A stretch of 64,000 bases of DNA. Origin: JADCCX01 sp031431475. GTDB lineage: Bacteria; Pseudomonadota; Alphaproteobacteria; Rhizobiales; Beijerinckiaceae. The DNA lies in NCBI GenBank assembly GCA_031431475.1, contig JANPDL010000008.1, forward strand, positions 18,277-82,276, read 5' to 3'. This document shows, one piece after another, positions 7,569 through 15,626 of the stretch (position 1 is the stretch's first letter; every line of letters starts with the position of its first letter). A program made the translations under genes and the position numbers. The notes beneath the pieces were generated by a model that worked only from the letters and a program-made list of their open reading frames with translations, was not told where the DNA came from and ran no database searches.

Positions 7569-8447
7569 ATGACAAATTTTGACTGGAATCTGGCACGCGC
7601 CTTCCATGCCACAGCAAAAGCAGGCTCGCTTTCCGCTGCGGCCCGAACTGTGGGCCTCACTCAGCCCACGTTGTCACGTCAGGTTGCTATGCTGGAGGCC
7701 GAGCTGGGCGTGACCCTGTTCGAGCGGATCGGCAAACGGCTTGTCCTGACGGAAACCGGACAAAGTCTGGTTGCCCACGGCCAGGCCATGGGGGAGGCCG
7801 CTGATGCGATGGCGCTGGCTGCCACAGGAAGGGCGCAGGCGGTCGAAGGGCGGGTGAGCATCTCCGCGACCGATGCCTACAGCGCCTATATCCTGCCCGA
7901 CATCTGTGCGCGCATCCGGAAGGAAGCTCCACATGTCACGCTGGTTATCATTTCTTCGAATGCCCTCAGCGACCTGCGCCGCCGTGAGGCGGATATTGCC
8001 ATACGCCACGTCCGCCCGGACGAGCCTGATCTGATCGGCCAGCTGGTCCGGGAGAGCACGGCCTGTTTCTACGCGTCCGAATCATGGCTCGCCCGCAACG
8101 GCGCACCGCAACGGGCAGAGGACATCAACCCCCATGACTTGATCGGCTATGACGATACAGCGGTGTTTGCCCAATACATGTGCAAGCTGGGAATGGCGGT
8201 CACGGCTGACAGCTTTCGGCTGGTCTCGGAAAATACCGTCGTGGCCTGGGAGATGGTCAAGCTGGGGCTCGGCATCGGCGTCATGATGCCCGAGATCGCC
8301 GAGCGGACGCCCGGCGTGGTGAAACTCCTGCCGCACCTGCAGTTGCCGCGCGTTCCCGTGTGGCTCGTGACGCATCGCGAAATGCGCACGAGTCAACGGA
8401 TACGGCTGGTGTTTGATGTGCTGGCGGAGGAGTTGCGGGGCGGGTAG
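7569..8447 (+). CDS. LysR-type transcriptional regulator
   Basis: A 292-residue LysR regulator. The N-terminal winged HTH spans about residues 5-62 (SLSAAARTVGLTQPTLSRQV is the recognition helix region) and the effector-binding domain about 88-285. I chose the ATG at 7569 because MTNFDWNLARAFHA is the standard LysR opening. It is divergent from the methyltransferase gene, the typical arrangement for a LysR regulator and its target. The AT-rich gap between them (7486-7568, including TATATATATACAAATATGCAT) should hold both promoters and the operator. Confidence 0.9.
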   Translation: MTNFDWNLARAFHATAKAGSLSAAARTVGLTQPTLSRQVAMLEAELGVTLFERIGKRLVLTETGQSLVAHGQAMGEAADAMALAATGRAQAVEGRVSISATDAYSAYILPDICARIRKEAPHVTLVIISSNALSDLRRREADIAIRHVRPDEPDLIGQLVRESTACFYASESWLARNGAPQRAEDINPHDLIGYDDTAVFAQYMCKLGMAVTADSFRLVSENTVVAWEMVKLGLGIGVMMPEIAERTPGVVKLLPHLQLPRVPVWLVTHREMRTSQRIRLVFDVLAEELRGG

Positions 8448-8544
8448 GGGCGAGTAAGGAGCTTGCAAAGAGTTGTCAAATATGACTACATAGCCAGTCA
8501 ATGATCCTGATCCGTCCCATTTCATGACTGAAGGAGGCTCTGAA

Positions 8545-8877
8545 ATGAGTGATGATGACATGGAACTGGTCCACGGCAGCGGCAATGTCTTCCGTGATCT
8601 TGGCCACCCCAACCCTGAAGTGTCGCAGCTGAAAGCCATCCTCGCGGCCAAGATCATTGGCGTGCTTGATGCTGGCGCAATCAGCGTTCGCCGGGCGCAG
8701 GAGATGACGGGCTTCGCGGCGGCGGATTTCTCCCGCATCCGCAACGCAAGGCTGTCGCGGTTCACGATTGATCGTCTCATGGCGATGCTGGACAAGTTCG
8801 ATCAGGATGTGGAGGTGACGGTGACGGTGCAGCCAAAGCGGGCGCGGGGGCAGAGGTCTGCGATATTGGTGGGGTGA
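8545..8877 (+). CDS. HTH-domain protein, HigA2/XRE-type antitoxin-like, no adjacent toxin
   Basis: A 110-residue helix-turn-helix protein (HTH_37/XRE type). The sequence FRDLGHPNPEVSQLKAILA then ISVRRAQEMTGFAAADFSRI and LSRFTIDRLMAML is characteristic of antitoxins that pair with RelE/HigB-like (Gp49) toxins. AAGGAGG lies eight bases before the ATG at 8545. Its toxin gene would normally sit just upstream, but the 97 bases before it hold no toxin. A degraded HigA-type sequence follows in the same frame directly after its stop. It may be an orphan antitoxin kept as a regulator. Confidence 0.75.
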   Translation: MSDDDMELVHGSGNVFRDLGHPNPEVSQLKAILAAKIIGVLDAGAISVRRAQEMTGFAAADFSRIRNARLSRFTIDRLMAMLDKFDQDVEVTVTVQPKRARGQRSAILVG

Positions 8878-8883
8878 GCGGTT

Positions 8884-9099
8884 GACCATGCCATCGCCAA
8901 GGCCGTCGGCGCCCCGCGCAGCCGGATCAACGAGATCGCCCATGGACGGCAAGGCATCACCGCCGCCATTGCTCTCAGGCTAGGCGCGTTCTTCGATGTG
9001 GACCCGCAGTGGTTCATGAACATGCAGAGCACGTATGATCTCAGGCTCGCACGGGAGATAGTGGATGTGTCGGGGATTGTGGCGAGGCGGGCGGCGTAG
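8884..9099 (+). pseudogene. HigA/VapI-family antitoxin remnant, 5' truncated
   Basis: Translation of 8884-9096 gives DHAIAKAVGAPRSRINEIAH, then GRQGITAAIALRLGAFF, then a DVDPQWFMNMQSTYDLRLAR segment: the C-terminal two thirds of a HigA/VapI antitoxin (recognition helix, then the FW-NLQ-YDL signature). The N-terminal MxxIHPGEIL part is missing and no start codon fits; the frame simply continues after the stop of the preceding HTH gene (TGA 8875-8877). The remnant ends at TAG 9097-9099. This is a decayed toxin-antitoxin gene rather than a functional ORF. Confidence 0.75.
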
Positions 9100-9237
9100 G
9101 GGTTTCAAAATGGAAGCATTATCCTTCAAAGCACGTTATCTAACGGCCACTAGTTGCCGAGAACATGCATGGCTATTGTTGAGTTGGAACGGCTTCACAG
9201 AGTTGTGTAGCCAAGCTGAGACTACAAAGGACGCGCA

Positions 9238-9624
9238 ATGCTGATATTACCGCACAACCCGCCTGAATTGTTTCCTCCATATCGCGGATATGCCCACGCG
9301 ACAGAAATTACTGGCGGAACTCGCTTATTGACCATTAGCGGTCTCAATGGCTTTGAACGTGACGGCAAGACGATGCCGGAGTCTTTTGAAGCTCAAGCCG
9401 AGCTGATCTGGAATCACATCCGAGCGATTCTTGCGTCGGCCAAAATGGACATTCCCAATCTGGTTTCATTGCGCACCTATTTGGCCGACCCGAGATACGA
9501 TGAGGCCAACGCGCAGATGCGGGTAAGACAACTGGGAGCACATCTCGTCGCTTCAACTGTCGTCTGCTGTCAACTTCTTGAGCCCCGTTGGAAGCTCGAA
9601 GTCGAAGCTATGGCTGCAGGTTAG
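9238..9624 (+). CDS. RidA/YjgF-family (Rid) protein
   Basis: A 128-residue Rid-superfamily protein. The pattern HATEITGGTRLLTISGLNG near the N-terminus, QAELIWNHIRAILASAKM in the middle and the RTYLADPRY strand match the YjgF/YER057c/UK114 fold. RidA itself hydrolyses reactive enamine/imine intermediates from PLP enzymes; its key Arg sits in a C-terminal R-x-P-x-x-x-x-E motif, which here is replaced by CCQLLEPRWKLEVEAMA. This is therefore likely a Rid subfamily other than RidA. AGGACG precedes the ATG. No clear operon partner. Confidence 0.8.
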   Translation: MLILPHNPPELFPPYRGYAHATEITGGTRLLTISGLNGFERDGKTMPESFEAQAELIWNHIRAILASAKMDIPNLVSLRTYLADPRYDEANAQMRVRQLGAHLVASTVVCCQLLEPRWKLEVEAMAAG

Positions 9625-9748
9625 TGCGGAATCGTTCGGTGTCTCGTGTGGGGAATTAGCAGACCTGACCCGAAACTGAAACTTATGCACCGCGATCCGA
9701 CCATTGCCGGATCAAGACCTTCGTAGATGCAAATCCCTTCTGCCAACC

Positions 9749-10801
9749 TCACTTCCCCCCATACCCATGCAACCCCCCACGCCAATCCTCCACCACCAAC
9801 TCCCCATCGCCCCCCGCCAGATACCCCCGCCCCACCGGAACCTTCCCATACCCCCCCGGAATATCCAGCACATACTCCGGCTGGCACAGCCCCGACAGAC
9901 GCCCGCGCAGCGCGGCCACAATCTTCTGCCCCTGCGCAATCGATAGCCGGAAATGCCCCGTGCCGGGCGCGAGGTCCGGGTGGTTCAGCCGATACGGCAT
10001 CACCCGGTTGTCGACGAAGGCGCGCATCAGGTCGGCGAGCGTGTCCGGATCGTCGTTGACGCCGCGCAGCAGCACGCTTTGCGAGACCAGCACGATGCCT
10101 GCATCGGCCAGTCGCGCCAGTGCGGCCCGCGCCTCCGGGCTGAACTCCCGCGCGTGGTTGGCGTGGATCGCCACATAAGTCGCCACGCCCCTGGCCCGCA
10201 GCGCCCGCGCGAAAGCCGGTGTCACCCGCGCGGGATCGACCACCGGCACGCGGGTGTGCCAGCGGATCACCTTCACATGGTCGATGGCGGCCAGCCGCTT
10301 CGTGATCTCGCCCGCGCGGCGCGCCGTGAGGATGAACGGGTCACCGCCGGTGAGGATCACCTCGCGCACCTCCGGATGCGCCGCGACATAGGCCAGTGCT
10401 GCGTCCAGTTTCGCGCCGATCAGGCTTTTGCCGCCGGGGCCGACCATTTCGCGGCGAAAACAGAAACGGCAATAGACCGGGCAGGCATGCACGATTTTCA
10501 GCAGCAGCCGGTCGGGGTAGCGGTGAACGACGCCCTCCACCGGCGAATGCACCTCGTCGCCGATGGGATCGGCCAGTTCGCTGGGAAGCGTGGTCAGCTC
10601 AGCCGGGGTAGGGATGAACTGGCGGGCGATGGGGTCGTGTGGATCATCGGGATCAATCAGGGTCGCCATGTCGGGCGTGACCGCGATGGCATAGCGAGCG
10701 GCCACTGGCCTGATCGCCTTTACATCCGCCACGAAACCCGCCGCCGCGAGATCGTCAGGCGTACGCAGTGTTTTTTCAGATGTGGCGACCTTGTCCAGCA
10801 T
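9749..10801 (-). CDS. epmB: EF-P beta-lysylation protein, lysine 2,3-aminomutase-like radical SAM enzyme
   Basis: EpmB converts (S)-alpha-lysine to (R)-beta-lysine, which EpmA attaches to elongation factor P. About 350 residues. The radical-SAM cluster ligands are in ACPVYCRFCF (Cys107, Cys111, Cys114 from the ATG), and the PLP lysine is in the C-terminal PGGYGKVP. The stop of epmA and the ATG at 10801 overlap as TGATG; a GTG one codon earlier is the alternative start. The last ~20 codons are unusually glycine/C-rich (GGYLAGGDGELVVEDWRGG). The neighbours epmA and efp make the assignment firm. Confidence 0.93.
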   Translation of the reverse strand: MLDKVATSEKTLRTPDDLAAAGFVADVKAIRPVAARYAIAVTPDMATLIDPDDPHDPIARQFIPTPAELTTLPSELADPIGDEVHSPVEGVVHRYPDRLLLKIVHACPVYCRFCFRREMVGPGGKSLIGAKLDAALAYVAAHPEVREVILTGGDPFILTARRAGEITKRLAAIDHVKVIRWHTRVPVVDPARVTPAFARALRARGVATYVAIHANHAREFSPEARAALARLADAGIVLVSQSVLLRGVNDDPDTLADLMRAFVDNRVMPYRLNHPDLAPGTGHFRLSIAQGQKIVAALRGRLSGLCQPEYVLDIPGGYGKVPVGRGYLAGGDGELVVEDWRGGLHGYGGK

Positions 10802-11856
10802 CACCCTGCCTTGAACGGATCAACCACCGGAGTCCAGATCACATCATCGATGCCGGCCGCACCCGTCGCCAGCATGACGAGCCGGTCGAAGCCCAGCGCC
10901 GCTCCGGACGCCTCGGGCATCAGCGCCAAAGCTGCCAGAAAATCCTCATCGATGGGATAGCGCTCGCCGTAGATAGTCTGCTTCAACGCCATATCCGCCT
11001 CAAAGCGCTGGCGCTGCTCGGTGGCGTCTGTGAGCTCGCCGAAGGCGTTCACCAGCTCTACGCCGCAGGCATAAAGCTCGAAGCGCTCGCCGACTTTGGA
11101 TGACCCCGGCTTGCGCCGCGCCAGCGCCGCTTCCGGGATCGGGTACTCGAACAGGATGGTGGCGCAGCCATTGCCGATGTTGGGCTCGACCTTCTCGACG
11201 AGGATGCGCGAGAAGATATCGGACCAGCTGTCGTCCGGGGCGATGCGGATGGATGTCGCCTTGGCCTGAGCCGCCAGCGCTGCGCCGTCCGTCCGGTCGC
11301 CATCGACTGTCGCCAGCAGGTCAATGCCTGCGAAGCGCTGGAAAGCCTCCGCAACCGTGATCCGCTCCGGTTCCAGTCGGGGATCAATCATCCGCCCGCG
11401 AAAGTTCCATTGCTGCAAGCCGCTCACATCCGCCGCAATGCGCAGGATATCCGCGCAATCCTGCATCAACCGTTCGTATGTTTCGCCTGATCGATACCAC
11501 TCCAGCATTGTGAACTCCGGGCTGTGCAACGCTCCCCGCTCCCTGTTCCGAAACACCCGTGCGAAATCGAAAATCTTCGTCTCGCCCGCCGCAAGCAGTT
11601 TCTTGCAGGCAAACTCCGGCGATGTGTGGAGGTGCAGCGTGGCTTCCCTTCCGTCGATGGAGCGCATGGTAGTGGCGAACCCATGCAGATGCGTCTCGTT
11701 GCCGGGCGACACTTGCAGTTGCGCCGCCTCCACCTCGGTGAAGCCATCCGCCTCGAAATGCTGGCGCAGTGCAGTCTTGATATGTCCGCGCGAACGCAGC
11801 CACCCGCGCCGCGCGGCGTGCCTCTCCGGGTGCCAGAAGGGAGGAACTCCGCTCAT
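10801..11856 (-). CDS. epmA: EF-P--(R)-beta-lysine ligase (GenX/PoxA/YjeA)
   Basis: EpmA is a paralogue of the class II lysyl-tRNA synthetase catalytic core, without an anticodon-binding domain, that ligates beta-lysine onto Lys34 of EF-P. The 351-residue length fits a truncated LysRS. Class II motif 2 is visible as FRNRERGALHSPEFTMLEWY (about residues 101-120) and motif 3 as GAALGFDRLVML near the C-terminus. It is translationally coupled to epmB and divergent from efp, 117 bases away. The ATG at 11856 gives the normal MSGVPPFWHPERHAARRGWL opening. Confidence 0.95.
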   Translation of the reverse strand: MSGVPPFWHPERHAARRGWLRSRGHIKTALRQHFEADGFTEVEAAQLQVSPGNETHLHGFATTMRSIDGREATLHLHTSPEFACKKLLAAGETKIFDFARVFRNRERGALHSPEFTMLEWYRSGETYERLMQDCADILRIAADVSGLQQWNFRGRMIDPRLEPERITVAEAFQRFAGIDLLATVDGDRTDGAALAAQAKATSIRIAPDDSWSDIFSRILVEKVEPNIGNGCATILFEYPIPEAALARRKPGSSKVGERFELYACGVELVNAFGELTDATEQRQRFEADMALKQTIYGERYPIDEDFLAALALMPEASGAALGFDRLVMLATGAAGIDDVIWTPVVDPFKAG

Positions 11857-11973
11857 TTCGCTTTCAAACTCCAGACGGGGGCTTTTCTTCGGCTTGCGAA
11901 CCTGTCACAGCAACGCCAGCCGAATTTCAGCGCCTGCCATAGGCTGTCAGCGCCATCAATCCAAGGGTTTCAC

Positions 11974-12543
11974 ATGGTCAAGGTCATCGCCAGCTCGCTG
12001 CGCAGGGGCAACGTCGTCGAAATGGATGGCAAGCTGCACACCATCCTCACGGCGGAAAACATCCACCCCGGCAAGGGCACGCCCGTGACCCAGCTTGACA
12101 TGCGCCGCATGGGTGACGGCAACAAGGTCTCGGTGCGCTTCCGCACCACCGAGAGCGTCGAAAAGGCCGAACTCGACACGCGCGATTACCAGTTTCTCTA
12201 TCAGGACGGCGACGGCTTCCATTTCATGAATCAGGAGAACTTCGACCAGATTCAGGTGCAGGCTGATGTCATCGGCAATGCCGCGCCTTACCTGCAGGAA
12301 AACATGATCGTGCAGCTCGCGATCTTCGGCGAGAACGCAGTGTCCATCGATATCCCGCAGAAGGTGATTCTGGAAATCGTCGATACCGAACCGACAACCA
12401 AGGGCCAGACAGCGTCGTCGTCCTACAAGCCCGCCATGCTCTCGAACGGCGTGCGCACCACGGTTCCTCCGCACATTTCATCCGGCACGCGTATCTGGGT
12501 GCTGACCGAGGATGCTTCCTACGTCGAGCGCGCCAAGGACTGA
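11974..12543 (+). CDS. efp: Elongation factor P
   Basis: EF-P binds between the ribosomal P and E sites and relieves stalling at polyproline stretches. The 189-residue length and three-domain layout (KOW-like, two OB folds) are normal. The modifiable residue is Lys34 in the loop IHPGKGTPVTQ, exactly where E. coli EF-P carries its beta-lysine. This matches the presence of epmA and epmB on the opposite strand. I chose the ATG at 11974 (MVKVIASSLRRGN); the open frame further upstream overlaps epmA and is not coding. A strong terminator follows. Confidence 0.97.
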   Translation: MVKVIASSLRRGNVVEMDGKLHTILTAENIHPGKGTPVTQLDMRRMGDGNKVSVRFRTTESVEKAELDTRDYQFLYQDGDGFHFMNQENFDQIQVQADVIGNAAPYLQENMIVQLAIFGENAVSIDIPQKVILEIVDTEPTTKGQTASSSYKPAMLSNGVRTTVPPHISSGTRIWVLTEDASYVERAKD

Positions 12544-12570
12544 TATTTTCTTCGCAGCGAAAATTTTTGA

Positions 12571-12600
12571 GGGTTCGGCTTCAGCGCCGGGCCCTTTTTT
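12571..12600 (+). terminator. Intrinsic terminator of efp
   Basis: GGGTTCGGC (12571-12579) pairs with GCCGGGCCC (12586-12594) over nine base pairs including two G-U pairs, with a six-base loop, followed directly by six T residues. Confidence 0.85.
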
Positions 12601-12744
12601 GTGATCACTGCCTTTTGATGCCCGCAACCATGCAAAATACGCCGATGCGCCCTGCAATGGTTAACATATGATTAATTTCGATTGCACGCGCTTGTGGACT
12701 GCCGCATAGCACCGCTTGAAATATGACGCCCGCATACGGGCGGT

Positions 12745-14301
12745 ATGACGCTTGCAAACCTGTCATCCGAGGCCGGGGGGTCGTTTCAAAACGATCCGAT
12801 CCTGTCTCTGAAAGAAACAGGCTGGCGGCACATGACACAGAAACAACGGGCGATGCAGGCGGTTGGGGCGAGAAGCGCAGCGTTGGAAGGGGCCGTGCGA
12901 CAGTCGCGCGGTGCGCGCTCACGCGCCTCCTTCTCGCTGTTCGCGGGACTGGCGGATACAGCAGCAATCATCGTCAGCGCGCTGCTCATCGGCTGGGGCT
13001 ACCATCTGGTGGCGCTGGGTGAATTGCCGATCAACGATAACCTGCTGCAGATCGGCGCGGTGATTTCGCTCTTGGCGCTCATCCCAAACGCCCTGCGGCA
13101 TGAATACAAGATCGGCAATTTCCTCGAATTCCGGGGGCATATGGGGCGCTCGTTCCAGCTCTGGAATGTGGCCTTCGTCGCGGCCATTGTGCTGGGCTTT
13201 TTGACCAAGACCAGCATGATCTTCTCGCGCGGTACTGTCGTGCTGTTCTACGCTGGCGGTTATCTCTCGATCATCGCGACGCGGTATCTTCTGGTCCGCC
13301 TTGTCCAGATCGCCAGCAAGACCGGCACGGTCACAGCGCGGCGCATCTACCTCGTGGGTTTCGAGGATGAGGTGATGTCTTTCGCCACCAATCACCAGCC
13401 CTGGAATCTCGGCATGGAGATCGCAGGCGTCACAGTGATTCCAAGACCCGAAGGCAAGGACAATCATGGCGTGGCTGAAGCGCTGGACGAAGCAGTGGTG
13501 CGTGCGCGCTCCTCCGCGCCCGATGATGTCTTTGTGTTGATGTCGTGGGACCAGAAGGCCATGATCGACCAGACCATCGTCCGCTTTCTGACAATCCCGG
13601 CTTCAATCCATCTGGGAGCAGATCCGATCCTGGAGCGTTTCCACGACGTGCGCATCTCGCACATCGGTACCGTGTCGAGCGTGCAGCTTGTGCGCCGCCC
13701 GATGTCGATGGGCGATATTGCACTCAAGCGCGTCTTTGATACCCTGGCGGCATTGGCAGCAATGATCCTTCTCGCGCCGGTTCTGGCGTTGGTAGCGCTG
13801 GCCATCAAGCTGGACAGCAAGGGGCCTGTTTTCTTCATGCAGCGGCGCTATGGCTTCAACCAGCAGCCGTTCCGTATCTACAAGTTCCGCACCATGTCCA
13901 CGATGGACGATGGCGATATGGTGCAGCAGGCTGCCGCCAATGATCCGCGCATCACCCGCGTGGGCCGTTTCCTGCGCCGCTGGAATCTGGATGAATTGCC
14001 GCAGTTGCTCAACGTCGTGCAGGGCGAGATGTCACTGGTGGGTCCGCGCCCACATGCGCTCGCCCATGATCATGCCTACGAGCGCCGCATTGCGCTTTAT
14101 GCCCGCCGCCACAACGTCAAGCCGGGTATCACCGGCTGGGCACAGGTCAACGGCCTTAGGGGCGAGACGTCCACCGATGACAAGATGGCGGCCCGCGTCG
14201 AGCATGATCTCTATTACATCGACAACTGGTCGATCATGCTCGATATCAGGATCATCGCGCAGACCGTGTTTTCGCCCAAGGCCTATCGCAACGCGGCGTG
14301 A
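12745..14301 (+). CDS. Undecaprenyl-phosphate glycosylphosphotransferase (WcaJ/polyprenyl type)
   Basis: A 518-residue polyisoprenyl-phosphate hexose-1-phosphate transferase that starts exopolysaccharide or glycan assembly at the inner membrane. It has about four N-terminal membrane segments (residues 70-185), a CoA-binding-3-like domain (about 190-310), then the bacterial sugar transferase domain: KRVFDTLAALAAMILLAP, FRIYKFRTM, LDELPQLLNVVQGEMSLVGP and KPGITGWAQVNGLRGET. The start could also be the ATG at 12832. No other polysaccharide genes are in the window, so it is an isolated priming transferase; the sugar (glucose or galactose) is not certain. Confidence 0.88.
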   Translation: MTLANLSSEAGGSFQNDPILSLKETGWRHMTQKQRAMQAVGARSAALEGAVRQSRGARSRASFSLFAGLADTAAIIVSALLIGWGYHLVALGELPINDNLLQIGAVISLLALIPNALRHEYKIGNFLEFRGHMGRSFQLWNVAFVAAIVLGFLTKTSMIFSRGTVVLFYAGGYLSIIATRYLLVRLVQIASKTGTVTARRIYLVGFEDEVMSFATNHQPWNLGMEIAGVTVIPRPEGKDNHGVAEALDEAVVRARSSAPDDVFVLMSWDQKAMIDQTIVRFLTIPASIHLGADPILERFHDVRISHIGTVSSVQLVRRPMSMGDIALKRVFDTLAALAAMILLAPVLALVALAIKLDSKGPVFFMQRRYGFNQQPFRIYKFRTMSTMDDGDMVQQAAANDPRITRVGRFLRRWNLDELPQLLNVVQGEMSLVGPRPHALAHDHAYERRIALYARRHNVKPGITGWAQVNGLRGETSTDDKMAARVEHDLYYIDNWSIMLDIRIIAQTVFSPKAYRNAA

Positions 14302-14310
14302 CGGTTGCCC

Positions 14311-15477
14311 TCAGGCTGCCATCGCGGTTTCGGCCACCTTCACCCAGTATGACACGCCGACCGGGATCGCCTTGTCGTCGAAATCATAGGCCGGATGGTG
14401 GACTCCCGCCGTGTCGCCGTTGCCCATGAAGATATAGGCACCGGGCCGCTTCTCCAGCATGTAGGAGAAATCCTCCGCACCCATCAGCGGCTCGATCGTG
14501 CGGTCCACGAGGTTTGCGCCCGAAATTCCGGCTGCAACCTTCGCTGCAAAATCCGTCTGTTCCGGATGGTTCACCGTCACGGGATAACCAATGTGGTATT
14601 CGACTGTGATCTTGGCACCCGCCGCCATGGCGATGCCCGCTGCGATCTCCTTGATGCGCCGTTCCGCCATCAGCCGTGTCTCGGCCTTCAGCGTCCGCAC
14701 CGTGCCGCGCAGATGCGCCGTCTGCGGAATAACATTGTAGGCATCGCCGGATTTCACATCGCAGATCGACACCACGACTGAGTCCAGCGGGTCTGCCGTC
14801 CGTGATGCAATGGTCTGGATCGCGAGGATCAGCTGGGCCGAAGTCACCACGGGGTCGATGCAGTCATGGGGCCGCGCCGCATGGCCGCCCTTGCCCTCGA
14901 CATGGATATCGAACCGGTCTGCGGCCGCCATGGCCGGGCCTGTGCGGATCGCGAAATTTCCCAGCGGAATGCCTGGCATGTTGTGCATGCCGTAAACCTC
15001 CTGAATGCCGAAGCGCTCCATCAGTCCCTCCTCGCACATCGCGAGACCACCGCCGCCACCTTCTTCCGCCGGCTGGAAGATCATCACGGCGGTGCCATCG
15101 AAATTGCGCGTCTCGGCCAGATACTTGGCCGCACCCAGCAGCATGGCGGTGTGGCCATCGTGGCCGCAGGCGTGCATCTTACCCGGGTTCTTGGATTTGT
15201 AGGCAACGCTTGTGGCCTCATGGATCGGCAGAGCGTCCATGTCGGCGCGCAGGCCCACAACCTTGCCGGATGTATTTTTGCGGCCCTTGATCACGGCGAC
15301 GACACCGGTCTTGCCCATTCCGGTCACGAGTTCATCCACGCCGAAAGATTTCAGCTTCTCCGCCACGAAGGCTGAGGTCAGGACCTCTTCGTAGCCAAGC
15401 TCCGGGTTCTCGTGGAGATAGCGACGCCATCCTGCGATTTCATCGGAAAACTCTGCGACGCGGTTGATGATCGGCAT
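14311..15477 (-). CDS. M20-family amidohydrolase (hippurate hydrolase/HipO type)
   Basis: A 388-residue metal-dependent amidohydrolase of the M20D group, which cleaves N-acyl amino acids. Visible are the N-terminal RRYLHENPELGYEE, the metal ligands in GLRADMDALPI and HACGHDGHTAMLLGAA, the catalytic FQPAEEGGGGG, the dimerisation domain opening at GKGGHAARPHDCIDPV, and MGAEDFSYML at the C-terminal metal site. It is a single gene, convergent with the glycosyltransferase 9 bases away. The acyl group and amino acid are unknown. Confidence 0.9.
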   Translation of the reverse strand: MPIINRVAEFSDEIAGWRRYLHENPELGYEEVLTSAFVAEKLKSFGVDELVTGMGKTGVVAVIKGRKNTSGKVVGLRADMDALPIHEATSVAYKSKNPGKMHACGHDGHTAMLLGAAKYLAETRNFDGTAVMIFQPAEEGGGGGLAMCEEGLMERFGIQEVYGMHNMPGIPLGNFAIRTGPAMAAADRFDIHVEGKGGHAARPHDCIDPVVTSAQLILAIQTIASRTADPLDSVVVSICDVKSGDAYNVIPQTAHLRGTVRTLKAETRLMAERRIKEIAAGIAMAAGAKITVEYHIGYPVTVNHPEQTDFAAKVAAGISGANLVDRTIEPLMGAEDFSYMLEKRPGAYIFMGNGDTAGVHHPAYDFDDKAIPVGVSYWVKVAETAMAA

Positions 15478-15626
15478 GGTTTGGCCTCATGGTTTGGAAT
15501 GGTATCGAGAAGACGCCAATGAGGCTCTTCGGTCAACCGTCCTGATTGTCACGTTTCTAGGAACTGCTGCCATCTTGCATCCGCGCCGCGCAAGGCGCAT
15601 GAGCGGAAAAAACCAGAGACGACGCC

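Noticed and set aside
8448..8544. Upstream of the HTH antitoxin-like gene, checked for a toxin gene
   Set aside because: The 97 bases carry no frame long enough for a RelE/HigB toxin on either strand.
9760..9850. C-rich low-complexity stretch near the end of epmB, considered as a phase-variable tract
   Set aside because: It encodes the glycine-rich end of EpmB and contains no long homopolymer or short tandem unit.
9953..10960. 335-codon open frame on the plus strand opposite epmB/epmA
   Set aside because: Antisense of the radical-SAM and ligase genes; no family resemblance.
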